This document shows, piece after piece, positions 17,050-25,918 of a DNA stretch of 64,000 nt. This DNA comes from HGM11416 sp034104345 (GTDB taxonomy: Bacteria > Bacillota > Clostridia > Christensenellales > Borkfalkiaceae), in the NCBI GenBank assembly GCA_034104345.1, contig JAXEDY010000029.1, positions 71,606 through 135,605 of the forward strand. Direction: 5' to 3'. The notes under the pieces are model-generated. The model was not told the DNA's origin. It ran no database searches and saw only the letters and a list, made by a program, of their open reading frames with translations. Within the stretch, counting starts at the first letter, position 1, and every line of letters starts with the position of its first letter. A program made the position numbers and the translations under genes.

Positions 17050-17943
17050 TTAAGATTTCTCGTTTAAAAATTCGTTGCAAAGGGCGAGCGCTTGACTTTC
17101 AAAATCGCCCGTCATATCGAGCCAAACGGCTTTTTTTTCTTTTTTAAACCAAGTTATCTGCCTTTTTGCAAAATGCCTTATTTGTTTTAAAAGTTCTTCG
17201 CGGTATTCGTTAAAATCGTATTCGCCGCGCAAATAACGCAAAGTATAACGATATTCAAGCCCCAATCCGTCTAAAAACTCGTCGGTAGCGCCGTTTTTGC
17301 GCAAGTTTTCGACTTCCTCCACCATTCCTTGTTTTATCCGTTCGTCAAGGCGGATTTCTATTCTTTTATAAAGTTCGTCGCGCGGGTAAACGCATACGAG
17401 TTGCAAACAATCGTAAACGGGCGAATTTACGCCGTCTTTTATGCCCTTTCTTAATTTTTCGACTCTGCGTTGCAAATGTCGCGGCGACAAACCTTCGGGA
17501 ACTTCCGCCCCCGCCGCTTTAAGTTCGGCTTCTAACTCTTCGCGCGTAAGGTCGTTAATTTCGCTGCGAACGCTTTCGGCTTCTGCGCTTTCTTCTTCTG
17601 TTGAAAAGTTATAACCTTCGACGACCGCGCGCGAATAAAGTCCCGTTCCGCCAACCAAAAAAGGTATTTTTTTACGCATCAATATATCGTTAATAGACTT
17701 ATAGGCGCACTTTTGATATTCGGCAAGCGAAAATCTTTCGTTAGGATTTTTAATATCGAGCAAGTGGTGAACGGCAAGTTTTTGTTCTTCGGCGGTTACT
17801 TTGCCCGTGCCTAAATCGAGCCCTTTATACACCTGCCGCGAATCGCACGACACTATTTCGCCGCCCAGTTTTCGGGCAAGGTATATTCCAAGCCCGCTTT
17901 TCGAGCATGCCGTAGCGCCCACGACCGTAATCAATTTTTCCAT
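17050..17943 (-). CDS. miaA: tRNA dimethylallyltransferase MiaA
   Basis: 297 residues from ATG 17943 (MEKLITVVGATA), matching the family N-terminus; an upstream in-frame extension runs through a hairpin and is rejected. The enzyme adds dimethylallyl to A37 of tRNAs reading UNN codons. Present are SCDSRQVYKGLDLGTGK, VGGTGLYSRAV and the C-terminal helical insertion domain. The P-loop reads GATACSKS: the last glycine of the Walker A motif is Ser. There is no ribosome site; a TATAAT at 17951-17956 ends only seven bases before the ATG, hinting at a leaderless mRNA, though no good -35 is seen. Confidence 0.92.
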   Translation of the reverse strand: MEKLITVVGATACSKSGLGIYLARKLGGEIVSCDSRQVYKGLDLGTGKVTAEEQKLAVHHLLDIKNPNERFSLAEYQKCAYKSINDILMRKKIPFLVGGTGLYSRAVVEGYNFSTEEESAEAESVRSEINDLTREELEAELKAAGAEVPEGLSPRHLQRRVEKLRKGIKDGVNSPVYDCLQLVCVYPRDELYKRIEIRLDERIKQGMVEEVENLRKNGATDEFLDGLGLEYRYTLRYLRGEYDFNEYREELLKQIRHFAKRQITWFKKEKKAVWLDMTGDFESQALALCNEFLNEKS

Positions 17944-17960
17944 AGATTTAATTATAAAAT

Positions 17961-18020
17961 ACCCCCGCTTCGTCCGTTTTTGCGATAAACGCAAACATAA
18001 AAACAGGCGGTTGCGGGGGT
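17961..18020 (-). terminator. Long hairpin after the cyclophilin-like gene
   Basis: The outer arms ACCCCCGC and GCGGGGGT close a 60-base stem-loop containing a further TTTGCG/CGCAAA hairpin. On the minus strand ATTTTATAAT follows. It probably separates the cyclophilin-like gene from miaA. Confidence 0.55.
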
Positions 18021-18033
18021 AAAACTTTTTAAA

Positions 18034-18903
18034 TTATTTTTCTAAAGTTATGCTTTTGATAACTACGCTTTTTGCGGGAATAGTTCTGAAATTCAAAGCG
18101 TTTTCGCTTCTTTTGGTTTCGAAATCGATTTGTTCCGCGTCGGTGAGCATATCGCCGTTAGCGGTAGAAAAACCTTTATAATATCTGTAAGTATCGCCGT
18201 TTTTAGCGTAAGTTATATATTGCCCCGCCCAGTCGTATTCGGTGTTTTTATCGCCGTCTTTATCGCAATAATAAACGCTTACGCCGTCATTCGAAACGAG
18301 ATCGGTAAGGGTTTTCATTTTTGCAAGGCTGCTCTTTTTAGCCCAGCTGTCGTCTTCTGCGTCGGCGTCGCCGTCATCGTCGACAAGTTTGCCGAAAACG
18401 CAATATTTTTCGCTTGAAAAAGTAGACGATCCGAAAGTTACGGCAATGGTCGCTTTACCCGAATCGTATTCGTCAACGTCGGTTCTTTTTAAAAGGAGCG
18501 CGCCGTTACCTACGGTAAGTTTGTTACCTTTCCATCCTCTATTATAAAATTCGCCGACAACTTCGCTACCCTGATCGATAAAATCGAGAGTTTTACCGTC
18601 TGAATTAAGTTTAGCGTCGCCGAACTGCGCATAGTCGGAATTTACGTTGCTTATGCAAACGCCGTTATAATAACCTTTTTCGATAAGGCTTTCGATATGA
18701 GCAATGGTTTTAGGCGCGAAGTTAACGTAAAGTTCGGCATAAATATCGCTTTCGTGTTCGTTACCATCGGTATCGTAAAGGGTAACGGTGATTTTAACGC
18801 GATGAATTTCGCTGCCGTCTTTAATGGTTTTGCACGAAACGCAGAATAACAGCGTTGCCACAATCAAAAGCGCAGCGACCAGCTTGGATAATAAATTTTT
18901 CAT
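18034..18903 (-). CDS. Divergent cyclophilin-type peptidyl-prolyl isomerase lipoprotein
   Basis: 289 residues. Lipoprotein signal with lipidated Cys24 (CVSC). The middle resembles cyclophilin: YVNFAPKTIAHIESLIEKGY corresponds to the family's NAPKTVENF..L..KGYYDG stretch. The expected active-site strand FMIQGGDP is replaced by DYAQFGD, and an acidic insert (DDDGDADAEDD) sits where the last strands should close. Either the isomerase is extracellular and degenerate, or it is a binding-only homologue. AAAGGAG lies before the ATG. It is transcribed alone. Confidence 0.65.
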   Translation of the reverse strand: MKNLLSKLVAALLIVATLLFCVSCKTIKDGSEIHRVKITVTLYDTDGNEHESDIYAELYVNFAPKTIAHIESLIEKGYYNGVCISNVNSDYAQFGDAKLNSDGKTLDFIDQGSEVVGEFYNRGWKGNKLTVGNGALLLKRTDVDEYDSGKATIAVTFGSSTFSSEKYCVFGKLVDDDGDADAEDDSWAKKSSLAKMKTLTDLVSNDGVSVYYCDKDGDKNTEYDWAGQYITYAKNGDTYRYYKGFSTANGDMLTDAEQIDFETKRSENALNFRTIPAKSVVIKSITLEK

Positions 18904-18958
18904 TATTTTCTCCTTTAGGGTTATATCCTTTTAATTTAGTTGATTGCTTTATTAAATT

Positions 18959-20215
18959 TTAACTTAAAATGTCGTTAATGTCAAAGGTTTTTGGCATATT
19001 TTCACAAATCGCAAAACTTTGAAAGACCGAATAATCGTAATTTTGTTCGCAAACGGCATAATTTTTATCGGCGGGCGCCGAAAAATAATAATTAGAATCC
19101 GAATCGCACGAATCGCTCGACGCAAACAGATAGAAAAGCCCTACGGCAAGCGCCATTGCGAGCAACACCGCGATTATAACGCGCAACGGCGATACGGGAG
19201 TTTTTCCGCACACCTTTCCCGTGTTGCCGTTTACCGAAACCGGATATTCTTTTTTACGATATCTGAAATTCGAACGGTAAATCGGGAGCAAAACATATTT
19301 ATAGGTTACGTTTTCATGCGTGGTTGAAACGTTTAAATAATCTACTTCGGTGCAGTCGTATTTTTCAAGTATCGCGCGGCGAAGATCGGCGTCGATTATT
19401 TTTTTCGCGTCGCCCCAGCAATTTTTCAAATCTTTTTTATAATGGTTCGCGGCGTAGCCCGACAAAAACTTCTGCTCGTAAACGCAAAGCGTATCTAGGC
19501 GATAAGGTAAAAGTTTTTCGAGTTCGCCCTGCGGCATGTTGCCGCTCGAAATAAAAACGTCGTCGAAAAACTTCGAATAAGTACCCGAAACGTTATACCA
19601 CTTTATATACGTTTCGGTGCGCGTGCCTTTGCTCGTTTTAACCGTGCGGGTGCACTGCTTGCCTATTCGCCCGTAATATTTCGAAAAAGTATCGCTATCG
19701 AAAGTAAAACAAGGCTGATAAATTCCGCTTATTTCGCCGTGCGTTAAATTCTTTTTGAACTTGCGCGGAGCAAACAACTTTTTGCGCGCCCACTTTTTGG
19801 CTTCGTCGGCAGCCTGTTGTTTGGTAATTTCAAACGGATAAACCGCCTGCGGCTTGATACCGGGCATTTCGTCGCACTTTACGATGTGCGGAGTTGAACA
19901 AAACGGACAACTTGCGGCAACTTCGCCGCTTTTTAAAATCACTTCGGCTCCGCAGTTTTCGCAACGGAAAAGAGTAGCTTCGCCGCTCCAGCTTTCGGCG
20001 TCGTCGAAGCCTTTTTCGATGTTTTGTTCGTTTACGTTTTTATCTTTTTCGAATTTTTCTACCGAACCGCAATGCTCGCATTTAAGCGACTGGGTTTGCG
20101 GATCGAACTTCATGTTTCCCCCGCACCGCTCGCATTTTATAAACGCGGTATCGCGCTGCTTTTCGCCTATATTGTCGTTATCGACGACGCGCCCGTTTTC
20201 TTCGGATAAATCCAT
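18959..20215 (-). CDS. Double zinc-ribbon protein with C-terminal membrane helix
   Basis: 418 residues from ATG 20215, which has GGGAG eight bases upstream (an ATG six codons earlier has none). The N-terminus carries two zinc ribbons: CERCGG...CEHCG and CENCG...CPFC. A middle domain of about 200 residues, found with such TFIIB-type ribbons in Firmicutes, follows (APRKFKKNLTHGEISGIYQPCF). One membrane helix lies near residues 340-362, with a short Ser/Asp/Tyr-rich outer tail. The function is unknown. The next gene upstream but one also ends in zinc ribbons. Confidence 0.7.
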   Translation of the reverse strand: MDLSEENGRVVDNDNIGEKQRDTAFIKCERCGGNMKFDPQTQSLKCEHCGSVEKFEKDKNVNEQNIEKGFDDAESWSGEATLFRCENCGAEVILKSGEVAASCPFCSTPHIVKCDEMPGIKPQAVYPFEITKQQAADEAKKWARKKLFAPRKFKKNLTHGEISGIYQPCFTFDSDTFSKYYGRIGKQCTRTVKTSKGTRTETYIKWYNVSGTYSKFFDDVFISSGNMPQGELEKLLPYRLDTLCVYEQKFLSGYAANHYKKDLKNCWGDAKKIIDADLRRAILEKYDCTEVDYLNVSTTHENVTYKYVLLPIYRSNFRYRKKEYPVSVNGNTGKVCGKTPVSPLRVIIAVLLAMALAVGLFYLFASSDSCDSDSNYYFSAPADKNYAVCEQNYDYSVFQSFAICENMPKTFDINDILS

Positions 20216-20390
20216 ACCTCTATCTCCCGCCATCCTGCCAAAGCAAGCAAAAACAAACCGCAGACAAGCGACTTTTTTCGCCCGAAAAAAGCAAAACGAA
20301 AAGTTTAAAAAGCGAATATCGAATATATCCGCTTTTCGTTAAAATTATGGTTTGATTGCCGCTGCAAAAAGCCGCATTTCAACCGATAAA

Positions 20391-20588
20391 TCAATAGTTG
20401 TTAAGTTTTTCGAGCAATTCGTCGAGTTCAGCGCCGTGTGCCGAAACAGCCTGCTCGACCGTTTCCATGTGAGCGAACGCGCAACCTAAGCAGTGCATGC
20501 CGTAATTTTGAAGAATTTGAACCGAATCGGGGTTAATGTTTACTACGTCAGAAATAAGGGTGTCTTTGGTGATTTTTTGTTTTTCCAT
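20391..20588 (-). CDS. DUF1858 domain protein
   Basis: 65 residues matching the DUF1858 pattern throughout (ITKDTLISDVVNINPDSVQI, then YGMHCLGCAFAHMETVEQA). The two conserved Cys (CLGC) and the hydrophobic pattern recall ScdA/RIC N-terminal domains, which are linked to Fe-S repair or redox sensing. No biochemical role is established for the stand-alone form. GGGAG lies before the start. Confidence 0.88.
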   Translation of the reverse strand: MEKQKITKDTLISDVVNINPDSVQILQNYGMHCLGCAFAHMETVEQAVSAHGAELDELLEKLNNY

Positions 20589-20741
20589 TGTTATTCTCCC
20601 GCCGCAAAAGCGGCTTTAAAATTTTTATTTCTACTTTATTATTTACTTTATTTTTTGTTTTATTCTTTTTTCGCCGCGACGGCAAAGATTAAGCCGCCGC
20701 CGCTTATAAACTTATAAATTTATAAATTAAATTATTGAATA

Positions 20742-21827
20742 TTAAAGTTTTTTGCCGCATTCTGGGCAGAATTTAGCACCCGCTTCAACCTGATTTCCGC
20801 ATTCGGGGCAGAATTTTTTCTGCGGGATTTTCGCGCCGCATTCGGGGCAGAACTTAGCGCCAGCCGATACGGGTTTTCCGCAGTCGGGGCAAACGCCCGC
20901 CGTCTGCGCCTTAGGTTCTTCGGGTTTAGCCGCGACCGCGGGTTGCGAGTTTTGCGAACTATTCGTTTTGAACGCGTCGGCAAAAACCGAACCCATTCCC
21001 GCGCCCGCGCCGAGACCTATGCCCGCGCCCATAAACGCGCCGCCCATTCCCGGGTTTTTAGCCGCGTCTTTAAGCGCTTCGGCAGCCGCGACTTTCATCA
21101 TCGTATCGGTAGCGCCCCCTAAAATTCCGAGGCGCGAACGTTCGTCGAGAGCCTTTTCGACTTCCGACGGAACGGACATGTTCTCGATCACGAGATTGGT
21201 AAGTTCAAGCCCTATATCTTTAAAGGTCTGCTGAATTTTCGATTTTACTATGGTTTGGAATTCCTGTGTATTGCCCGCCAAGTCGAGCGCCGAAATTTTG
21301 CTTTCGCCTATGGCGTCGGTAAGCCCCGAAACTAAAATTCCCTTTAAATATTCCTGAATATCTTCGGTTTTAAACGAAGAATTGGTGCCGAAAAGTTGGC
21401 GCATGAAAGTGGGTGCGTCGTTTACCTTATAAGCAAACGAACCGAACCCCCTTACCCTTATAACCCCGAATTCGGGATCGCGCATCATAAACGGGTTTTG
21501 CGTACCCCATTTAATGTTGGTGAACTGTTTTGTGTTTACGAAGTATACGTCGAGCGTTATGGGCGTTTCGAATTTATACTTCCACGAAGCGAGTTTTGTA
21601 AGCACGGGAAGTATTTCGGTTTTTAGTTCGTAAAGACCGGGTTCGAATACTTCGGCTATCTGCCCTTTATAAACGAAAATGGCAACCTGCGATTCGCGGA
21701 CGGTAAGCGAACTTTTGTCGTTTACTTCTTTGCCGTTGTTTTTAAAGGGATATTTGTAAACCATCGTATTGCGGCTGTCGTCGCTCCATTCGATGTTAAT
21801 CCTGAACAAATTGCTGAAAAGTGCCAT
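20742..21827 (-). CDS. SPFH (stomatin/flotillin-like) domain protein with C-terminal zinc ribbons
   Basis: 361 residues from ATG 21827 (MALFSNLFR) with GGGAG eight bases upstream. Residues about 20-220 form the SPFH domain of the YdjI/virion-core type (SLTVRESQVAIFVYKG, AEVFEPGLYEL). A Gly/Ala/Met-rich hydrophobic stretch (about 265-290) and three CxxCG...CPECG zinc-ribbon pieces follow at the C-terminus. Such proteins are thought to scaffold membrane assemblies and are sometimes linked with phage-shock functions. The partner here is unknown. Confidence 0.85.
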   Translation of the reverse strand: MALFSNLFRINIEWSDDSRNTMVYKYPFKNNGKEVNDKSSLTVRESQVAIFVYKGQIAEVFEPGLYELKTEILPVLTKLASWKYKFETPITLDVYFVNTKQFTNIKWGTQNPFMMRDPEFGVIRVRGFGSFAYKVNDAPTFMRQLFGTNSSFKTEDIQEYLKGILVSGLTDAIGESKISALDLAGNTQEFQTIVKSKIQQTFKDIGLELTNLVIENMSVPSEVEKALDERSRLGILGGATDTMMKVAAAEALKDAAKNPGMGGAFMGAGIGLGAGAGMGSVFADAFKTNSSQNSQPAVAAKPEEPKAQTAGVCPDCGKPVSAGAKFCPECGAKIPQKKFCPECGNQVEAGAKFCPECGKKL

Positions 21828-22087
21828 ATTGTTTTCTCCCGACAGCAAGGCGTTCTATGCCCGAAAGTCGCCGTTTATTTGCACCCGTCGGCGTACGAAA
21901 TTAAATTTTTCGCACATTTTACGACCCGCCGTCATTTGTTTTCGTAATTTTTATATTATGATTATATCATTATATGCGAAAAATTTCAATAAAAATAAAT
22001 AAATTTTTTCGCAAATTTTTTGCATGCAAGCCGTAAATTAGCCGCTTACGTCATATTTTACGTTTATGCGCATTATTTTTGAGGTTT
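21828..22087. other. AT-rich gap between the SPFH gene and rsmA
   Basis: A 260-bp region, very AT-rich at 21950-22020. It probably contains the SPFH promoter. I see no ORF, hairpin or repeat of note. Confidence 0.5.
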
Positions 22088-22921
22088 TTACTTTCTGTAA
22101 TTTACTATCGCGTTCGAAAGTTCGCAAAACTGCGCGCTCGAAAGGGTTTCTCCGCGAACGGCAGGCGACAAACCGCAACTTAAAATTAAATTTTCGGCTT
22201 CGGGTTTGCTTATTTTCAAGCCCTGCGACAGATTATTCGCCAAAGTTTTGCGGCGCGACGAGAATGCCGCTCGCACCGTTTCGCGGTATACTTCGCGCGA
22301 TAAAATATCGTGTTTTTGCTTATCGAAAGTTATTTTTACCACCTCAGAATCGACGTTTGGGCGCGGATAAAACATTTCGCGCGGAACAAACAACAATTTT
22401 TGCGAATTTGCAACGGCGTTTATTCCGGCGGTAATCGCACCGTATTCGGGCGTTGCGGGCTCGGCGCAAAACCTTTCGGCTACTTCGAGCTGAACCATTA
22501 TAACTATCGCCTTGCAATGCTGCGACTGTTCGACGAACTTCATAATGAGAGGCGAAGTTATGTAATAAGGCAGATTTGCCACGATAACGTAGTCTTCGCC
22601 GATGTGTTTTTCGATGACGTCGGTTTTTTCGCGCATTACGTCGCGAAAAGTAATTTCGCAATTGTCTACGCCGCTTAAATTTTCGGCAAGCACGGGTTTA
22701 AGCGTTTGATCTATCTCGTAGCCGTAAACGAATTTCGCTTTTTTGCAAAGTTCTTTTGTAAGCGTTCCCGCCCCGCACCCTATTTCGAGCACGGCGTCGT
22801 TATCGGTTATTCCGCTTAAATTCACTATTTTATCGAGCAGATTTGTGTCGCTTATAAAATTCTGACCGAATTTTTTGCTGAATTTAAACGAGTGTTTGTT
22901 AAGAAGTTCGTTAAGTTTCAT
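22088..22921 (-). CDS. rsmA: 16S rRNA dimethyladenosine transferase RsmA (KsgA)
   Basis: 277 residues. FGQNFISDTNLLDKIV is the KsgA N-terminal signature, VLEIGCGAGTLT the SAM site and NLPYYIT the catalytic motif IV. It dimethylates the two adjacent adenines of helix 45 late in 30S assembly. It follows tatD with a 24-base gap and has no clear ribosome site, so translational coupling is likely. The gene set metG-tatD-rsmA is the conserved Firmicute arrangement near the origin; rnmV, often between tatD and rsmA, is absent. Confidence 0.96.
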   Translation of the reverse strand: MKLNELLNKHSFKFSKKFGQNFISDTNLLDKIVNLSGITDNDAVLEIGCGAGTLTKELCKKAKFVYGYEIDQTLKPVLAENLSGVDNCEITFRDVMREKTDVIEKHIGEDYVIVANLPYYITSPLIMKFVEQSQHCKAIVIMVQLEVAERFCAEPATPEYGAITAGINAVANSQKLLFVPREMFYPRPNVDSEVVKITFDKQKHDILSREVYRETVRAAFSSRRKTLANNLSQGLKISKPEAENLILSCGLSPAVRGETLSSAQFCELSNAIVNYRK

Positions 22922-22945
22922 TTTTTTTTGCGTTATTTTTGGTTT

Positions 22946-23719
22946 TTAAATATCGAATTCGGCTTTTTTAAATAGATTCTGCGCGTTTTTCGCCGCAATT
23001 TCTTCAAGTTTTTCAAAACTTAAATTTAAAATTTCGGCGGCTTTTTCATAAACGAACTTAACGTAAGCGGGTTCGTTCGTTTCGCCGCGATGCGGAACGG
23101 GAGCCATATACGGGCAGTCTGTTTCGAACATAATCCTATCCGTCGGCAAACTTTTAATAATTTCTTCTTTCTTGGCGTTTTTAAAGGTAATAACCCCGCC
23201 GAACGCAAAATACGCGCCCATATCGAGATAAATTTTTGCGGATTCTTTGCTTTCGGAATAGCAATGCATTAAAAAGCCGTGGTTTAAAAGCGACCTGTTC
23301 GCCCTAAAAATATCCGTAACTTCTTTAGTTGCTTCGCGCGAATGAACGATGAACGGAAGCCCCGCCTTATCCGCAAGATAAATCTGTTTTTCAAACGCCC
23401 GTTTCTGATTTTCGATATCGTCGGCACCGTAATGTTTATCGATGCCTATCTCGCCCAAAGCGACGCATTTTTTTTGGTTTAAAATTTGCAAAAGTTCGGC
23501 TATAGCACCGTTATCAAGGGTTTCGCAGTCGGAGGGATGCACCCCCGCCGCACAAAAAACGCCGCTGTGTGCGTTGGCAAATTCAAGCGATTTCTGCGAC
23601 GACGGCATATCGTAGCCGACCGTTACAACGTTTTTAACGCCCGCCGAAAAAGCTCGGTTTAATTGGCTTTCGCCGCCTGAATATCGTTCGTCGGTTAAAT
23701 GCGCGTGCGTATCTATCAT
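22946..23719 (-). CDS. tatD: TatD family metal-dependent DNase
   Basis: 257 residues, the usual length. Metal ligands are visible as DTHAHL at the start, GEIGID in the middle, HSREA and HCYSES, and ETDCPYM near the end. TatD enzymes have 3'-5' exonuclease activity and some act on D-aminoacyl-tRNA. It lies in an operon with metG (35 bases upstream) and rsmA. Confidence 0.95.
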   Translation of the reverse strand: MIDTHAHLTDERYSGGESQLNRAFSAGVKNVVTVGYDMPSSQKSLEFANAHSGVFCAAGVHPSDCETLDNGAIAELLQILNQKKCVALGEIGIDKHYGADDIENQKRAFEKQIYLADKAGLPFIVHSREATKEVTDIFRANRSLLNHGFLMHCYSESKESAKIYLDMGAYFAFGGVITFKNAKKEEIIKSLPTDRIMFETDCPYMAPVPHRGETNEPAYVKFVYEKAAEILNLSFEKLEEIAAKNAQNLFKKAEFDI

Positions 23720-23754
23720 AATTGATTTTTCGTTTTTTCAGCCTTTTCGGTTTT

Positions 23755-25752
23755 TCAGCGGACGGTACTGCCGTCGGGCATAGAAGAATCGGGTTCGATT
23801 AACGTAACTTTTCCGTTGTTTTCGGCGCATAAAATCATGCCGCAACTTTCAACGCCGCAAAGTTTGGCGGGTTTTAAGTTATAAACTATAACCACTTTTT
23901 TGCCCACGAGTTCTTCGGGCTTGTAATATTCGGCTATTCCGCTTGCAACGATACGGGTTTCGTCACCCACTTTTAAGGTAAGTTTTAAAAGTTTTTTGCT
24001 TTTTTCAATTTTTTCGCACGCAGTAACAAGCGCCGTTTTCAACGAGATTTTGGCAAAATCGTCGATGGTTATCTGCGGTTTTTCTTCGGTTTTGTCGCCG
24101 TTTTTCGCTTTCTCGTTTTTTTCGTCGGCTCCTGTGTCAGCCGTTTTTTCGGATTTTACCGCGTATTTTTCGGCAATTTCGGCGGCTTTTTTGTTAATTT
24201 CGTCCGCCTCGAATCGCATAAACAGCGTTTCGGGGTTGTCGGTTACCTTATTTCCGCTTTCATAAAGCCCGAACGTGGTTAAGGTTTCGTATCCGCGCGG
24301 CGCGCAGTTTAATTGTTTTAACACTTTTTCGCTCGTTTCGGGCATAAAAGGCGCCAAAAGCGACGAAGCAATATAAATTGTTTCGACCAAATTATAAAGC
24401 GCGGTTTTAAGTTTAGGCTCGTCGGCTTCGTTTTTGGCAAGAACCCACGGCGCGGTTTCGTCGATGTATTTGTTTGCTCTGCGAAGAAGCGTAAAAATTT
24501 CGGAAAGAGCGTCGCTTATTTTACATTCGTCCATTAAAGCCGCTACCTTATCGCGGGTGGAAACGGCGAGCGTAATAAGTTCGCCGTCGCATTTTTCGTG
24601 TGCTTTAACGCCCGTTTTTTCAACCGTTCCGCCGAAATATTTGTTGCACATCGAAACCGTGCGCTTAACCAGATTACCGAAAACGTTGGCAAGATCGGCG
24701 TTTATTTTGTCGGTTAAAAGTTGCCACGAAATAAATCCGTCGTTATCCTGCGGCATGCTCGCAAGCATATAATACCTCACCGCGTCCACGCCGAAAACGT
24801 CGGCTAAATCGTCGGCGTAAAGCACGTTTCCCTTCGATTTCGACATTTTTCCGTCGCCGCTTAAAAGCCACGGATGCCCGAACACTTTTTTTGGAAGCGG
24901 AAGCCCCAGCGCCATTAAAAAAATGGGCCAGTAAATGGTGTGGAACCTTATTATATCCTTGCCGATAACGTGAACGTCGGCAGGCCAATATTCTGAAAAT
25001 TTTTCGTCGCTTGCGCCGCCAAGGTCGAACCCAAGCCCCGTTATATAGTTCGTAAGAGCGTCGAGCCAGACGTAAACGACGTGTTTATCGTCGAAATCGA
25101 CGGGTATGCCCCACTTGAACGACGTGCGCGAAACGCACAAATCCTGAAGCCCGGGGAGCAAAAAGTTGTTCATCATTTCGTTGCGGCGCGACGCGGGCGT
25201 GATAAATTCGGGGTGAGCGTTGATATATTCGATAAGTTTGGGCGCGTATTTGCTCATTTTAAAGAAATACGCTTCTTCGTGCGCCTTTTTAACTTCTCTG
25301 CCGCAGTCGGGACATTTTCCGTCTGCAAGCTGACTTTCGGTCCAGAACGATTCGCAGGGGGTGCAATACCATCCTTCGTATGCGCCCTTATAAATATCGC
25401 CCTGTTCATAGAATTTTTTAAAAATCTTCTGAACCTGTTTAACATGATAATCGTCGGTCGTGCGGATAAAATGATCGTAAGAAATATTCATTTTATTCCA
25501 TACGGATTTAATAACGTCCGAAACGCCGTCGACGTATTCTTTGGGCGTTTTACCCGCCGCCTTTGCTTTTTCTTCTATTTTCTGCCCGTGTTCGTCGGTT
25601 CCCGTCTGAAAAAATACGTCGTAGCCTTGAAAGCGTTTGAAACGCGCCATCGAATCGGCTAAAATCGCTTCGTAAACGTTGCCGGCGTGCGGCTTCGACG
25701 ACGTGTATGCAATCGCCGTGGTTATATAATATTTTTGTTTTTGATTTTCCAT
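23755..25752 (-). CDS. metG: Methionyl-tRNA synthetase
   Basis: 665 residues. The HIGH-type element is PHAGN, the KMSKS loop KMSKSKGN, and the zinc-finger insert has Cys pairs (CTPC...CPDC). The anticodon-binding helices follow, then a charged Lys/Glu/Asp linker (about 525-560) and a C-terminal EMAP/OB-fold tRNA-binding domain (about 565-665). This is the MetRS1 form with a fused dimerisation module, as in Bacillus. The mRNA leader contains alternative hairpins, one of which can hide the ribosome site (see the leader entry). Confidence 0.97.
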   Translation of the reverse strand: MENQKQKYYITTAIAYTSSKPHAGNVYEAILADSMARFKRFQGYDVFFQTGTDEHGQKIEEKAKAAGKTPKEYVDGVSDVIKSVWNKMNISYDHFIRTTDDYHVKQVQKIFKKFYEQGDIYKGAYEGWYCTPCESFWTESQLADGKCPDCGREVKKAHEEAYFFKMSKYAPKLIEYINAHPEFITPASRRNEMMNNFLLPGLQDLCVSRTSFKWGIPVDFDDKHVVYVWLDALTNYITGLGFDLGGASDEKFSEYWPADVHVIGKDIIRFHTIYWPIFLMALGLPLPKKVFGHPWLLSGDGKMSKSKGNVLYADDLADVFGVDAVRYYMLASMPQDNDGFISWQLLTDKINADLANVFGNLVKRTVSMCNKYFGGTVEKTGVKAHEKCDGELITLAVSTRDKVAALMDECKISDALSEIFTLLRRANKYIDETAPWVLAKNEADEPKLKTALYNLVETIYIASSLLAPFMPETSEKVLKQLNCAPRGYETLTTFGLYESGNKVTDNPETLFMRFEADEINKKAAEIAEKYAVKSEKTADTGADEKNEKAKNGDKTEEKPQITIDDFAKISLKTALVTACEKIEKSKKLLKLTLKVGDETRIVASGIAEYYKPEELVGKKVVIVYNLKPAKLCGVESCGMILCAENNGKVTLIEPDSSMPDGSTVR

Positions 25753-25873
25753 ATTTTAACCCCGTAAGTTAAATTTGCGTTATGACTTACGCCGGGTTAG
25801 CATAAGTCGACGTAAGTTCGCAAAAGTTTTGTTTTTCGCATGATATTATACTAAAATATACTTAATTTGTAAA
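25753..25873 (-). promoter_or_regulatory. metG promoter and leader with mutually exclusive hairpins
   Basis: Promoter: TTTACA (25868-25873), 17 bases, TATAAT (25845-25850). In the leader, GACTTATGC/GCGTAAGTC (25800-25808 with 25784-25792) competes with AACCCGGCGTAAGT/ACTTACGGGGTT (25785-25798 with 25758-25769). The second hairpin buries the GGGG that would act as ribosome site before the ATG. No T-box or SAM-box consensus is present. Confidence 0.55.
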
Positions 25874-25918
25874 CCGTAAAGCAACATAAGCGGCGAATTA
25901 AAATCATATTCTTTTAAT

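Noticed and set aside
17687..17715. Stretch in miaA resembling the oriented repeat (GACTTATAGGCG)
   Set aside because: It encodes a normal conserved part of MiaA (KSINDILMRKKIP), so the likeness is probably accidental.
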